Source: Papaver somniferum
Taxonomy: Eukaryota; Streptophyta; Magnoliopsida; Ranunculales; Papaveraceae
Assembly: GCF_003573695.1 (NCBI RefSeq)
Contig: NW_020650859.1
Coordinates: 1,054,001 to 1,118,000 of the forward strand
DNA: 64,000 nucleotides
Reading direction: 5' to 3'
Below, one piece after another: positions 23,716 to 35,498 of the stretch. The translations under genes and the position numbers were made by a program. Positions within the stretch are counted from its first letter, which is position 1. Each line of letters opens with the position of its first letter. Below the pieces are notes generated by a model that saw only the letters and a list, made by a program, of their open reading frames with translations, was not told the origin of the DNA and did not search any database.

Positions 23716-25149
23716 AACGATTTTTTGGGCACCACTCTTTTTTTGAGGGGACCATGATTTAATTTTGGATAAAGACATTAGAAGTAAATTTAGGTCACCC
23801 CATCTCTGATATTTATATTAATACCTAAATTACCCTCCTAATTAATTTTGGGCAATAATTAGTTAGTGCTAATAATAGTTAGTGTAATGATTAGTGAGAC
23901 TATTAAGTAAAAAATAATTAGCGAGATTAAAAAATCGGATAGTTTTTTTTAAAGAAGTAGATTTATTGAGAGAGTAAAGTTAGAGAAGATGAAGAAGGAA
24001 AACATGAAAAACGATGGATTTTACCGATCACAATCGGAGGAAGGGTATTTGGGTACCCAGGTATGCTTCAAACTTAGATAATGTTGGTTGAATTGCTCCA
24101 AACTTTCAAGAAAAATGAAATTTTTATGTAGATTTGGGCCAGTTCGGTTACCATATGTCAAGAACATGTAACCGAACACACCTGAAAGTGTAGTTCGGTT
24201 ACATTTTCCAAACACGCAGGTTACCGAACTCGCTCGTTAATGGAGGTTTTGGTCTACAGTGTAATGTTCGGTTACCTAGGATAAAATGGTAGGTAACCGA
24301 ACTTTGAACTTAACATTTTATTTGGGTACATCTTGTGTGTTCGGTTAGTTTGCAAACTTCAACGCAACCAAGTTCTCAACTGAACAGCAGGTTAAAAGTA
24401 ACCTAGTGTTAGAAGTTCGGTTGGTTCGCAAACTTCAACATATTTTGCGAATCAACCGAAGTAGGCGCATGTAAGCAATTAGGCAAACGTTCGGTTACTA
24501 CGAAATTTATTTCTTGGCAAATTAGGTAGAGTTCGGTTACGAAGTTTCAAAGGTAGAGTTTGGTTACAAAGAAAACTTAATATTTTTGCGAAAGAACCGA
24601 ACTTTTGGACTTTTCATTATTTTCGTAAACTAAAGTTCGGTGATATCCTTATTCTGCGAAGGAACCAAACTTATGGACTTCTGTTGTTCTAATACAAGGA
24701 GTTCGGTTAAAAGTATTTTTTTGCGAATCAACCGAACTCTGAGTTCGGTTAAGAAAAATATAATTCGTGATAACCGAACTTTTCTCTGAAAAAAAAAAAC
24801 CTCCATTAAACCTCTCTGCAACTTCCATTTTCAACTCATTTTGATGATTACTTCTCATTTATTCAACCAAAAACGAATGACAAGTAATGGGTTTGTGAGA
24901 ATATCTTTGTTAATGTTTTAAATTAAGCTATATATATAGTGGTGGTGGTAATAGGTGGTTGGTGGTGGTGGTGGGAGGAAGTGGTGGTTATATATATATA
25001 TAGGTGATTATTGGGTTAGTTTTAAATTTAATTAGGTTAAGAGTAAGTTAGTCATTTCAATGTTTTAGGACACCCCTTATAAGTATAGGGAGGTTGGCCT
25101 AATAAGACCATGGTCCCCAAAAAAAACCATGGTCCCTAAAAAAAACGTT
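23716..25149. mobile_element. Mutator-like non-autonomous DNA element, copy 2
   Basis: Matches copy 1 (16370-17939) along its whole length, with the same inverted termini (AACGATTTTTTGGGCACC and, at the right end reversed, AACGTTTTTTTTAGGGACC). Near-matching 9-bp flanks, TTTAATTAG (23707-23715) and TTTGATTAG (25151-25159), are likely an aged target duplication, with one base between the right TIR and the repeat. It lies between two kinase genes and encodes no protein. Confidence 0.85.
24142..24779. repeat. Alternating inverted-motif array in copy 2
   Basis: The same alternating GTTCGGTT/AACCGAAC series as in copy 1, with motif order and spacing retained. A few motifs have decayed, for example 'gtttggttac' and 'ccaaac'. 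Confidence 0.88.
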
Positions 25150-25344
25150 CTTTGATTAGATGAGAGTACTAGGGGATTACATCAATCTGGAATTACCAAA
25201 ACAAATGATTGGCCCATCCAAAATACAAGCCCATTTTAGATTTGATGGGCGTCAGAGCCGGTCCTGTACTTAACCACCAAGATAGGGATGTTAACTCCAA
25301 GATATTACTATTATTAATTTTTGTTTTTCTTCACTGGCTTAGGC

Positions 25345-25460
25345 GGCAGTATATCTATTTTTCTTGCCGTACCAAAGTGGTTATATGAGCCATTGTGATA
25401 ACTAAATGCAGCCAACTGCATTCGGCTGCTTTTGATTTCATTTTGACTAGTTCCGAGAAG
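25345..25460 (+). promoter_or_regulatory. Orphan copy of the kinase upstream block
   Basis: Carries 'ttgccgtaccaa', 'gtgataactaaatgcagccaactgcattcggctgc' in pieces, and 'cattttgactag' (TTGACT at 25443-25448), as in the cluster promoters. It is followed within about 115 bp by the 3' end of the minus-strand gene rather than a start codon, so its own gene has been lost. Confidence 0.55.
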
Positions 25461-25574
25461 TTGTTTTCAGCTAGAGCACATTAAATGAAGAATTGTTACA
25501 CATAGTATGACAATCATTCAAATTCCGGAAGCTAACTAAATCCTTTCAGAAAACTCCCAAATTTAGTTAGCTTA

Positions 25575-28447
25575 TCATCGTGGGTATAATTCGGTCATAG
25601 ACACTTCATTGACGCTCACACTGTTGGAATCTTGAGAAGAGACACTGGCTTCTGTTTTACTCCTATTACGCAATGAAAATGCAGGTGGTTGTAGAGGCGC
25701 TGCAAGAGTCCCAGAGTAGTCGTTATTGAGAATGTCCACAATCTCTGCCATTGTGGGTCTTTCGGCTGCATCTTGTTGAACACATGATAATGCAATTTGG
25801 ATGTAGCTCATCACTTCATTTGCTGAATAATTCTCTCTTAATGTGGGATCAAGCAATTCTATAGGTTTCCCTTCATTCCAAAACTTCCGTGCCTATAAAA
25901 TAAAGATTTATTAACAAGTGAAAAGTTTTTAAACCAAGAATCGCGCCATTAACTTACATAAGTTAAGATACTCTCGGCATCTTCATCTTTTCCGAATGAG
26001 TTACTCTTTCTGCCGCATAGTATCTCTAGAATTAAGACACCGAAGCTAAAGATGTCTGATTTTACCGAGAATTTACCAAACATTGCATATTCAGGAGCCA
26101 TATATCCACTGCGTGATTACAAATCCAGCATCAGATATGGTATGTGCAGGGACATGGTACATTAATAGGTAGAAAACTTACAAAGTTCCACAAATGCGTT
26201 TTGTGCAATCTTGATTCTGATTCACCTTGAAAATCCTAGCCATTCCGAAATCTGCAATTTTAGGGACCATATCTGCTCCTAATAGTACGTTGCTAGCTTT
26301 GGGATCTCGATGAATAATGTTAAGGCGAGAGTCCTCATGAAGATATAGAAGTCCTTTAGCAATACCTTCTACAATCATGTGTCGCATTCCCCAATCCAAA
26401 TGTGCACGTTTAACTGGACCTATCCATTCAATTTATCATATTTGTGGTCAGAAGTACTCTGAGTCTAGCTAGCGCTTGGAAAAATAATTAAAGAATGTAG
26501 AAACAAAGAAAAGAAAGAAGCCAAACCGAACAAGAACTGATCGAGGCTTCCGTGTTTCATGAACTCGTATACGAGTAGCTTTTCATCTCCTTCTAAACAA
26601 AAACCTAATAGTCTAACAAGATTTTTATGTTGTAGTTTGATTAGTAATGCAACTTCATTCTTAAACTCCTCTTCACCTTGGCATGAATTTTCAGACAACC
26701 TCTTCACAGCTATTTCTTGTCCATCTGTCAGTGTACCCTGACAACGTAAATTTTGATCAATGGTAGAGCGCCCACGACAACATAATTAAATGCCATTGCA
26801 GTATTTTTTGAGGATATATACCTTGTATACAGTACCAAATCCGCCTCGCCCAAGCTTATTGTCATCTGAGAAGTTGCTTGTAGCAGCATTTATCGTACTG
26901 AATTTGAATTCCAACGATTCAGAACTTTGAATCTCAACGATATCTTAGAAATAACAGCAAAATTGGAGTCAAATAAAATCATAACTAGTGAGATTCAACT
27001 AAGAAACGGGCTAATCAACAAAAGAATTATAATAAAGGTTACCGTCAATTTTCCTTCTTCTTTTTATGATGCAGAAACATAAAATTGTCGTGATGGATAG
27101 CACTGTAATAACCGTTGGAACAACTATAATAAGCAGCACTCTAAGTGACATCTTTGGCTTTTGCGTTGCTGCAAGTTTTAGGTAGAAAAGTGATGGTGTA
27201 TCATGAGATGGTCTAGTGTTATTGAAATTTATTACATCTCCATTCCACAATAGACATCGAACGTTGAAAGAGTAAGCATTGCAAGAACATTTAACCTTGC
27301 AAGCTGATTGGCATTCTTCAACGCTATCATACTCAGTATACAGCTGGGGTTTATCAGGCAAAATTGAGTGTGAGGTTGATATTTGCGTAAAAGTAACGTT
27401 ACTGCCGCAGTGGAAAGGCACGCTCCTTGAACACCCGCCAGATGAATCCTGGAGACTCCAATTTTCAGAAGAAGTTGGGACGAAACCACGCAGACACTCG
27501 CACTTCTGAGTATTCACGTTACAGTCGCCAAAAGGTCCACAAATGCCATATACATCACAAAATTCTGGGGGTTGAACCCAAACCAAATTCCAATTTTCCG
27601 TTCTATCTGACCATGTAAGTTGTTTGATTTGGCCTGTAAAATCTATAACCAATCTAGTAATAAGAGTAGAATTGGTGTTAACTGAATAAGTAAAATAATT
27701 CTCATTTAAATTATAATTGAAAAAGGGTTTTAATTTCATCATCTCAGGAATTGAAGGAAAACTTTTTGATTCTTCATTCCATTCCCCACTGTTCCAAATT
27801 TCTTTAACGTTTTTCCAGAGTATAGCAACAGACTGACTTGGTCCTGATACTAGGGTGTATAATCCCTTGGCTGGACCTTCTGGACTCCTCCATGAAACAA
27901 GTTTCTGACTCTGTGAAGTTTCTTTATTGAACCAAAGTTTTGCACCAGGTAACAAAGTATCAGTCGGATAATCAAAACTTTGCCAGTATACAACATTTCG
28001 ATTAGACCCATCCCTTAAAACCAGATTTCCATCATCGCCGAGAACGACTTGAGGTGTATTTAGTGTATTTGAAGCTAAATTTGTAGACCAAATTGGTGTT
28101 TTGCTTGAATTATCAAGTAAAACTAAGTTTCCATGTAATAGTATTAACTTTGAAGAAGATGGATCAGTAATAGGTGCATCCCTGTTAGCAACCCACACAA
28201 CAGTTTGAACTGAGACTTTTTTGTACCAAATGCCTATATAGTAATTCTGAGACGTCGTAGTACCTGGCTTGAAGTAACCCAATACAAATCTATAATTCCT
28301 TGATATAATAATTTGATTTCCAGTTAGAGAATCACCAAAAGAGATTGTATCTGCAGCAGTTGTACGATGGAGTTTGGTGCAGAAAACGAAATAAAAAACA
28401 ATAACACGCAGAAGAAAAACCCACGAATTGTTTCTTATTGTATCCAT
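25575..28447 (-). CDS. G-type lectin S-receptor-like Ser/Thr kinase, full domain set
   Basis: 814 aa from six minus-strand exons: 28447-27043, 26943-26822, 26737-26527, 26419-26182, 26108-25958 and 25892-25575. The introns are GT..AG and the frame closes. The start [13 protein letters not shown] was chosen over upstream Mets because it matches the sibling genes and gives a signal peptide. Domains are bulb lectin ([12 protein letters not shown]), S-locus glycoprotein, EGF-like ([13 protein letters not shown]), PAN/apple with clustered cysteines, a TM helix ([20 protein letters not shown]) encoded in exon 1, and kinase ([15 protein letters not shown] in the usual position but encoded as EIAMKRL-like start, DFG, APEY). 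The catalytic loop reads HRDPK: codon CCC at 26301-26303 (residue 619) replaces the usual Leu. HRD and DFG aspartates are kept, so activity may be reduced rather than lost. Confidence 0.88.
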
Positions 28448-28555
28448 TAATTCTTTATACAAACAATAATCAGGGAAACCAATTTGTTTGTTTGTTCTTT
28501 CTTTCTCTGTGTGTGTGGAGTTGAGGATCTCCAAATTCTCGGTCGTATTAAAAAT

Positions 28556-28640
28556 GAAAACAAAATGCCGCCAGAGTACAGTTGGCTGCATTTAGTTATT
28601 AGAATTTATAGTTCATATAATCAATTTTAGCATTCAATTC
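28556..28640 (-). promoter_or_regulatory. Conserved upstream block of the minus-strand kinase gene
   Basis: Reverse complement reads '..gattatatgaactataaa', 'taactaaatgcagccaactg' and 'ctggcggcattttg', matching the blocks at 19725 and 19092. It lies about 110 bp upstream of the start codon. Confidence 0.55.
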
Positions 28641-29204
28641 CATTTTTACCCCACCTTCAAAGTTTTGGCAACCATACATGTAACTGAAACAAAAAAGTTC
28701 TCCAAATACCAAAGCTCCACAAATTTACATGAAATGTCAAGAGAAAATCTAAAGATAGCACCAAGCAAGAGTATACCTTTGTAGGTGGCTTCTGAACAGT
28801 TGGAACTTACTTTTACAATGAACAAGGTAATTACTTAACATATCATTGACCAAAAATTACTTCCAACATATATCACCTTATGGTGAGAAAAAGTTCCATA
28901 AAAAATTCGATAATGACGATCCTTTGTGCTTTGTGGATTTGTTGATGAGAAACCACACCTCCAGCAGCAATGCTTGATCCAGGTTTCAAGGTCATCATCT
29001 TTAATATTCATCTCCATAGATAGCAAGATGCAAATGTCTTGGGGTGATGCGTTATATAGCGTTGATCTCCGTTGTAGAAAATCACTAACGTTCCAAGAAC
29101 ACCAAACAAGTTAACTAATTTATGGAGTTTTTTGTGATCTGGACCAACGAGCTAATTTTCAGATAATTTTTTTTTAAAGCAAAACAGCATAGCATTATCT
29201 TTGT
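28641..29204. other. Intergenic sequence
   Basis: Short frames of about 60 codons exist on both strands but show no recognisable motif. AGTTG at 29205-29209 is the left target duplication of the next element. Confidence 0.4.
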
Positions 29205-29209
29205 AGTTG

Positions 29210-29453
29210 TATTAGGAAATAATATAGGAGTCTATATTTAGGAGATATACACTTTAAGAGTTTGAGTTATATTAGGAAAGTGTCTATATTTAGAGTTTGA
29301 TCTTAGGTAGTAAAGTGCCTTGAGTGGTCGTCAAGTTTGTGAACAATATAAATAGGCTGTTAAGCCATAAGAATTATACACCAAGATTATTATCAATGTA
29401 GTCTTTTATGCTTCCGCGTTTATGCTCTCCTCTCTCTTGCTCGATCCTTAACA
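29210..29453 (+). repeat. 5' LTR
   Basis: Matches 31607-31851 with few differences (for example 'ataggag' against 'atatgag'). Contains 'caatataaatagg', a probable TATA box, about 100 bp before the end. Confidence 0.9.
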
Positions 29454-29465
29454 TGGTATCAGAGC
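29454..29465 (+). other. Primer-binding site, initiator tRNA-Met
   Basis: TGGTATCAGAGC directly follows the 5' LTR and is the canonical plant copia primer site. Confidence 0.9.
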
Positions 29466-29497
29466 GAGGTGAGAGGAAGAGAGAGGAGATGAAGAAA

Positions 29498-29528
<31 letters not shown>

Positions 29529-31194
29529 GTTAGAGAGTTTTCGTTTTAGGGTTTATAAAAAAAAAGAAAAAAAAAAAAAAAAAAAAGAGGTGATGTATCT
29601 TTTTTCACTGCGGGCTAAACCTAGCTAGGGTACAAGTCAAGTCGTGACAAAGGTGTGTTAACAAGAAAGTGGATACTGCCAAGTTGTGTGTGATTACAAA
29701 GGTTGGGCTTCCAGACGACCTAAAAGAGAAATATGGCTGCTGCTTCCATATTACGATTGGGTAATAAATTGCGAGTAAGAAAGAAATATTGGGTGCGACT
29801 TATTTGGAGTTTGAGCAGATCCGTGAAAAAATTGACGGAGTCTGTTGGTGAAAACGAAGACTGAGTTTGGTTGAAACAATGGTCCAATGCGAGTTGAGCT
29901 TTGTGTTGGTTTTCTAGTATTTGTCGTGCTACGGAGAAGGAAAGAAAGAATTGAGCATTAAGAAGCAATCGAGAATTTGTTAAGAACCAGGAGATTAGAA
30001 CTCGAGCTGGGATTCGAATTGTCTTGAGTTGTTGGTGATTCTCGTTGATGTTGCTGAAGAAGAAAAGATGATAGGTGCTTAGATATGCTATGGATTACTT
30101 GAGTACGCCATGAGCTTGCTGCTGGTGGTGATCGTGATGGTGAATACAGAGAAAGAGTTCGAGCTGGTGATGAAAACTTGATGGAAGAGCAGCTGTTATT
30201 GGAGAAAGGTGGTGGTCATTGGTGATGGAAAACAGGGAAGAACGTTGAGATGCTGCAGTCGAGTTATGATAATTGTGGAAAGAACGACGATGAAGATGCA
30301 GATAGTCTGGAGCTCATGATGGAGGTTGCTGCCATTATCATTTGAGTTCGAAGATGAAGTAGATTTGTGTTGTTTCTTGTCCGAGAAAACAGTAAGAGAT
30401 GTGGTGTTACGGACTACTTGAGTGTGTGCTGGAGTACTTCTAATGGTAATTGAACTTTGGAATTGAGTTGGTTGCTACCGTTGCTGCTAACAATGGCGAG
30501 TTTGGATTAAACAAAGAAGTGGTGAAGAATGGAGCTAGTTACAGCGAGTTAATGGCATTGATTTTACTGCTGCTGCCATTAATGTAATGCGGATAAGTTT
30601 CGTATGGAGAGTGGAGACTAAGGTGTGCTTGTGTGGAACAGGTGAGTTAGGGTTTCATGATTTAAAAAAAAAAGAAAAATGTTCTTGAACGTCAGTAACA
30701 GTTTGGGTGTTACAAAGGAGAATTGTTACAGATGAACAAGTAGTGTGACTAATGGATGTCACAGTTAAGAAGAATCGTTACAGAAGCGTAACAGAAGCAA
30801 GTGTGACAGTTATGTTAGAGGAGTTGCAGAAAGTTGTTAAAGAGTTTGAAGAAGCTTAAGGTGAGTGGTGATTGAAGAGTTTGTGGCAGAAACTTGGAAG
30901 TCTTACAAAGTGTGGAAGACTTTGTGTTAGTTATTGCTTGTGGCAGAAGCGTAACAAGAGAAAGATTGTGATAAAATCTTGAAAAACAAAGAAGTGTGAA
31001 GGTTTCGCAACAATAGCGTGACTGGAACAAGAGAAGAAGAAACAACATTCATGTTGTGAAAAAAAAAACAATCACCAAGAGGTGATGAGAAAAAGAACAA
31101 CAATAGTAGGTTAAAATCCTATGAGTTGTCGAGAGAGTACAAAAAGTATTCTATCGAAGAAACCAAGAAACCAAGAGTACATGAAGTATTCTAC

Positions 31195-31495
31195 GAAGGG
31201 AACCGAAATGTTCTAAAACTACGAATATGGGACCGCAATGTCCTTAAACTACGAAGATGGAACCGAAATGTTCTAAAACTACGAAGACGACCGAAACGTC
31301 CTTAAACTACGAAGATGGGACCGCAATGTCCTTAAACTTGCATTGGGACCGAAACGTCCTTAAACTACGAAGAGGACCGAAACGTCCTAAAACTACGAAA
31401 ATGGGACCGTAATGTCCTTAAACTTCCGAAAATGGGACCGTAATGTCCTTAAACTATGAAGGGGACCGAAACGTCCTTAAAATACGGTCTGAAGA
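31195..31495. repeat. Minisatellite inside the non-coding retroelement
   Basis: About ten imperfect units of 'gggaccgaaacgtccttaaa' plus 'ctacgaagat', roughly 25-32 bp each. The phrase '(g)accg.aa.gtcctta' is kept while the joining segment varies. Confidence 0.85.
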
Positions 31496-31595
31496 TTTTT
31501 TTCGCAAAAGCGTGGAAAAAAAGAAGAAGAAAGAAGAAAACCGAAGATAAATTTCTTTTGTCCAAGATGGGCATTCGTGATCTACATGCTCCATC

Positions 31596-31606
31596 TTGAG
31601 GGAGGG
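31596..31606 (+). other. Polypurine tract
   Basis: TTGAGGGAGGG immediately before the 3' LTR, the usual copia plus-strand primer position. Confidence 0.75.
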
Positions 31607-31851
31607 TATTAGGAAATAATATATGAGTCTATATTTAGGAGATATACACTTTAAGGAGTTTGAGTTATATTAGGAAAGTGTCTATGTTTAGAGTTTGATC
31701 TTAGGTAGGAAAGTGCCTTGAGTGGTCGTCAAGTTTGTGAACAATATAAATAGGCTGTTAAGCCATAAGAATTATACACCAAGATTATTATCAATGTAGT
31801 CTTTTATGCTTCCGCGTTTATGCTCTCCTCTCTCTTGCTCGATCCTTAACA
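31607..31851 (+). repeat. 3' LTR
   Basis: Copy of 29210-29453; followed by the right AGTTG target duplication. Confidence 0.9.
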
Positions 31852-31856
31852 AGTTG

Positions 31857-33759
31857 TTTTACCCAACATAGCACAAGCACTTCCTCCTTTTACGCCGTCT
31901 ATTTCACTCCTCGAAGTCACATTATCTCCACAACTTTCTCCTAGATCTTTGAAGAAACAAGGGTATTCATGTGAGGAATTGCCTGACGGCATGAAGAACC
32001 TTGCCATCGTCATATCAGTTAAAAGTGAATATATTATTGAAATGGAAATATGTACCTGCCGTTAATACTCATGCCATAATTGAAATCACGTATGTTCGTA
32101 AATGCAAACAGGATGTACCTGTACTTCTTTGGGTTTTTTGATTGCTATCCTGAACTTTTTACTCCAACTCCGCCCTTGGTTGTCTTACCCTTCTTGTAAT
32201 CCCCTTTTCAAATGCCCATACTAGAATTTCACTACCGTACTGCCGTCAATAAAGGGAACTGCGCAAGAGTTTCCCTATCAAAAGCTACTGATGAGATGTA
32301 CTTCAACTTCTCATTCGCTAAAAAAATTACGGTTAAATCCTACCAAAAGAATTTGGGTCATTCTAGTAGGTGGGCTTAAAATAAAATCGGAAAAAAGAGT
32401 TAGTAAATAAAATAAAAAATACAGATTTATGAAATTACGCTAGATTTTACCAAATATTAGTGCCATTTAAGTAGAAACGAGTCAAATGACATGAAATTTC
32501 AGACATGTTACTTGAAAATTTAGAATGGGATACTTGTGTCATCAAAGTATGGTAGACTGATAAAGTTTGGTTGGGGGGATTAATGTGTAGTACCAAGTTG
32601 TTGAATTTGTGAGGCAGATATGAAAAACAATACTTGAATAAAGACTTCTATGATGATTAGTTCCTTCTACTAAACTCAATACAAAAAACAAACTGATTAA
32701 TTTATGAGACTTTAATGGTCATTAGCCCCCACCACCAACCTAACTACTTGATGTCTTTATCTTCTTCAAGTACTAAAGTTTAGATGCATTGTATTAAGAT
32801 GAAAAAAAAATGTCAAGTGAAGTTACATTATGATTAGCTAGATTCTATATTAACCAAAACACTAAAACAATCCAAAATGGCATCAAATAATTCAATGTGC
32901 TAGCTACTTGCTGTCAACTGTCAATTATGAATGACCTCCAAAACTGAAATTTTCTTGAAAGAAATCTAAATTTGAAGGATTAGCGAGAGCATTTGAGAGA
33001 ACTATAGATACATGACCTGAATTATGCAGTCAAAGACTCATATATAGATATCCTAGAGTTGGTTGCTGTATTGGACTGATAGACAAACTGATACATGATG
33101 CACTACTGCTAGAACACTTGAGGTAGTCAGCCAGCCAGCCTAGGACATGTTCATAATATGCTGACACCTTATATTTTGATTTTTCCTAGTCATCATTAGA
33201 GGCTGGAGGTGGAAGTGGTTAATATGTTAATGTAAAGGTAGGTGGTTGTGCTTACAGGTCCATACCATATGCAATCTGGGTTTAGCGCTAAAGAATAAGA
33301 AGAAAGAAAGTAAGGATTCGATTTCAGTCATTTTCTCTACACTACACCAAACAATTTTGTTTTATTTTCATGGCCAAATATAAGTAGACACCATTACATG
33401 CAGTAGTTTCATGAAACACAAACAGAGATACTACTCATCTGTGCTTGTAAGTTCTAAGCTCTCTCTCCCTCAACTAACCAAATTCTCGTACCGTTCATAT
33501 TTGCTTTTCCCAAAACAGAAAAACAAAAATAAATCCGTAGTTCTTTTTTTTTTTCTTCTTCAGAAAATCCAATACTACTACAATTTGTTCTTCATCAAAT
33601 GACCCCAGCTTCTACGTGAACCTACAAGGCCTTATAGGTACGCAAAACGGCTGAGGGTTCCTTGGGGTTCCTCCATCTTATGGCTGGGTTTCGGAAGTGG
33701 TGGTTTAGTGCCCATTACGACAGTACACCAAGGATGTTGTTTTGGCGGTGGAAGAGGTT
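31857..33759. other. Intergenic sequence
   Basis: AT-rich, no gene recognised apart from a repeat copy at 32670-32900. ACCAG at 33760-33764 is the target duplication of the next insertion. Confidence 0.4.
32670..32900 (+). repeat. Dispersed 230-bp duplicate, copy 1
   Basis: Shares 'ctaaactcaatacaaaaaac', 'ggtcattagc', 'caccacc.acctaact' and 'ccaaaatggcatcaaa' in the same order with 38131-38362. The two copies bracket the copia insertion. Confidence 0.75.
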
Positions 33760-33764
33760 ACCAG

Positions 33765-34058
33765 TAATGGCAACTGCAAGATGAAACTTAGCTTATATAA
33801 AGACAATTCTTTTTATTAATGTTTAGAAAATCTTTCAAAACTAAACACAAGCTCTAATCTTGCTCATATGATAAACCACAACTTTAGTGATTATATATAT
33901 ATAGAACTATGAATTCCTTTTCATAGTCCTATTACCTTATTACATGTCTTTCCTTTTCTTAGAACTAGATGACTTCTAATTCCCTTAGGATTACATCAAT
34001 TTCCTAATCTTGTCCTAACCAGCTTGTTAGTGACTTCTATGTTGAAGTTTAACCAACA
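33765..34058 (-). repeat. 3' LTR of the deleted copia element
   Basis: Matches 37678-37971. It is the 3' LTR in the element's own orientation. The purine tract AACGGGGAGAA (minus strand, 34059-34069) adjoins it. Confidence 0.88.
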
Positions 34059-35448
34059 TTCTCCCCGTTAAGCTTCAACCTTACCCGTGACATATCTTGT
34101 ACTCCAATCAATTGTCTCATTTCTTCAAACTTGATCCGAGCTAATGCCTTTGTCAATATATCTGCTTTCTGCTCAGTTCCTGGTATGTGTTCAACGTTGA
34201 TGATCTCCTTCTCGATACATTCTCGTATGAAATGATACCTTTTGTGAATGTGTTTCGTATTCCCATGAAACACTGGATTTTTAGTGAGTGCAATTGCAGA
34301 CTTATTATCAATCTTGATGAGAATTTATCCAGTTTATCTTGCTTTGATTTCACCCAACAGTTCTTGAAGCCATATTGATTGTTTAGCTGCTTCTGTTGCA
34401 GCCATAAACTCAGCTTCACAGGATGAGAGGGCTACAGTGTCTTGCTTCTGTGAACACCATGTAATAGGTGCTTCTCCTAGATAAAATATATGACTAGTTG
34501 TACCTTTTCCATAATCTTGGTCAATATTATGACTGCTGTCACTATACCCAACAATTCCTTTTGATCCTCCTCGACCATACTTCAATCCACAGCTGATTGT
34601 TCCTTTTAGATATCTTAATATCTTCTTTATTACATCACCATGAGACTTGCGTGGACTCTGCATATAACGACTTGCTACTCCCACAGAGAAAGTCAAATCT
34701 GGTCTTGTGTGTAATAAGTATCTAAGGCATCCAACATTTCTTCTATAACTTGTTGGATCAATCTCTGCTTATTCTTGTGCCTTTGAAACTTTAAGCCCAA
34801 ACTCCATTAGTATCTTCGTTGGATTACAAGTTTCAAGTCCTGCTTCTTTCAGAATTTTATTTGCATAAGCATCTTGTTTAATCTGAATCCCATCTACTCC
34901 TTGATGGACTTCTATCCCAAGGTAATAAGTGAGTTTACCGAGGTCTGACATTTCAAACTTTGATGACATTTCTCTCTTGAGCTCATTGATCACCTTAAGG
35001 GAGTTGCCAGTCAAAAATAGATCATCTACATAGACTGCAATCACAAGAAGCGTTCCCTTTTCTTCTCTTCTGTATACTGATGTTTCTTTAGAGCACTTAA
35101 CAAATCTGATTTCTCTTAAGATTTGATCTTACTTTGTATTCCAGGCTCGAGGAGCTTGTCTTATACCATATAGAGCTTTTGATAACTTATAAACCTTATG
35201 CTCTTGTCCTTTTACTTCAAAACCTTCTGGTTGTTCAACATACACATCTTCTCGCAATTCACCATGTAAGAATACTGTCTTAACGTCTAAGTGGTGAATT
35301 TCCCATGAGTTTGATGCTGCCTCTGCAATTAATAAGCGTATTGTTTCAATTCTATCAACTGGTGCAAAAACTTCATCAAAATCTATGCCTGATTCTTGTA
35401 CATATCCTTTAGCTACAAGCCTTGCTTTGTATTTATTGACAGTACCAT

Positions 35449-35498
35449 CAGCATTCCGTTTTATTTTGAAGATCCACTTAAGACCAATCACTTTTACC
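35449..35498. repeat. 50-bp direct repeat, left of the nested element
   Basis: Identical to 36951-37000, running from 'cagcattccgtttta' to 'aatcacttttacc'. It encodes part of RT (around WIFKIKRNA) on the minus strand. Confidence 0.9.

Larger units (their letters stand above)
29210..31851 (+). mobile_element. Non-coding copia-type LTR retrotransposon derivative
   Basis: Two nearly identical LTRs of about 245 bp (29210-29453 and 31607-31851) flank 2.15 kb that encodes no recognisable gag or pol domain. The target-site duplication is exact: AGTTG at 29205-29209 and 31852-31856. It has a standard TGGTATCAGAGC primer site and a purine tract, so it can be mobilised in trans by a copia helper. The LTR starts TATTAGG rather than TG and ends CTTAACA. 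The size and lack of coding resemble LARD-like non-autonomous elements. Confidence 0.9.

Noticed and set aside
28835..29114. Opposing 60-codon frames upstream of the non-coding retroelement
   Set aside because: No motif, no splice evidence, and both strands are open, as expected by chance.
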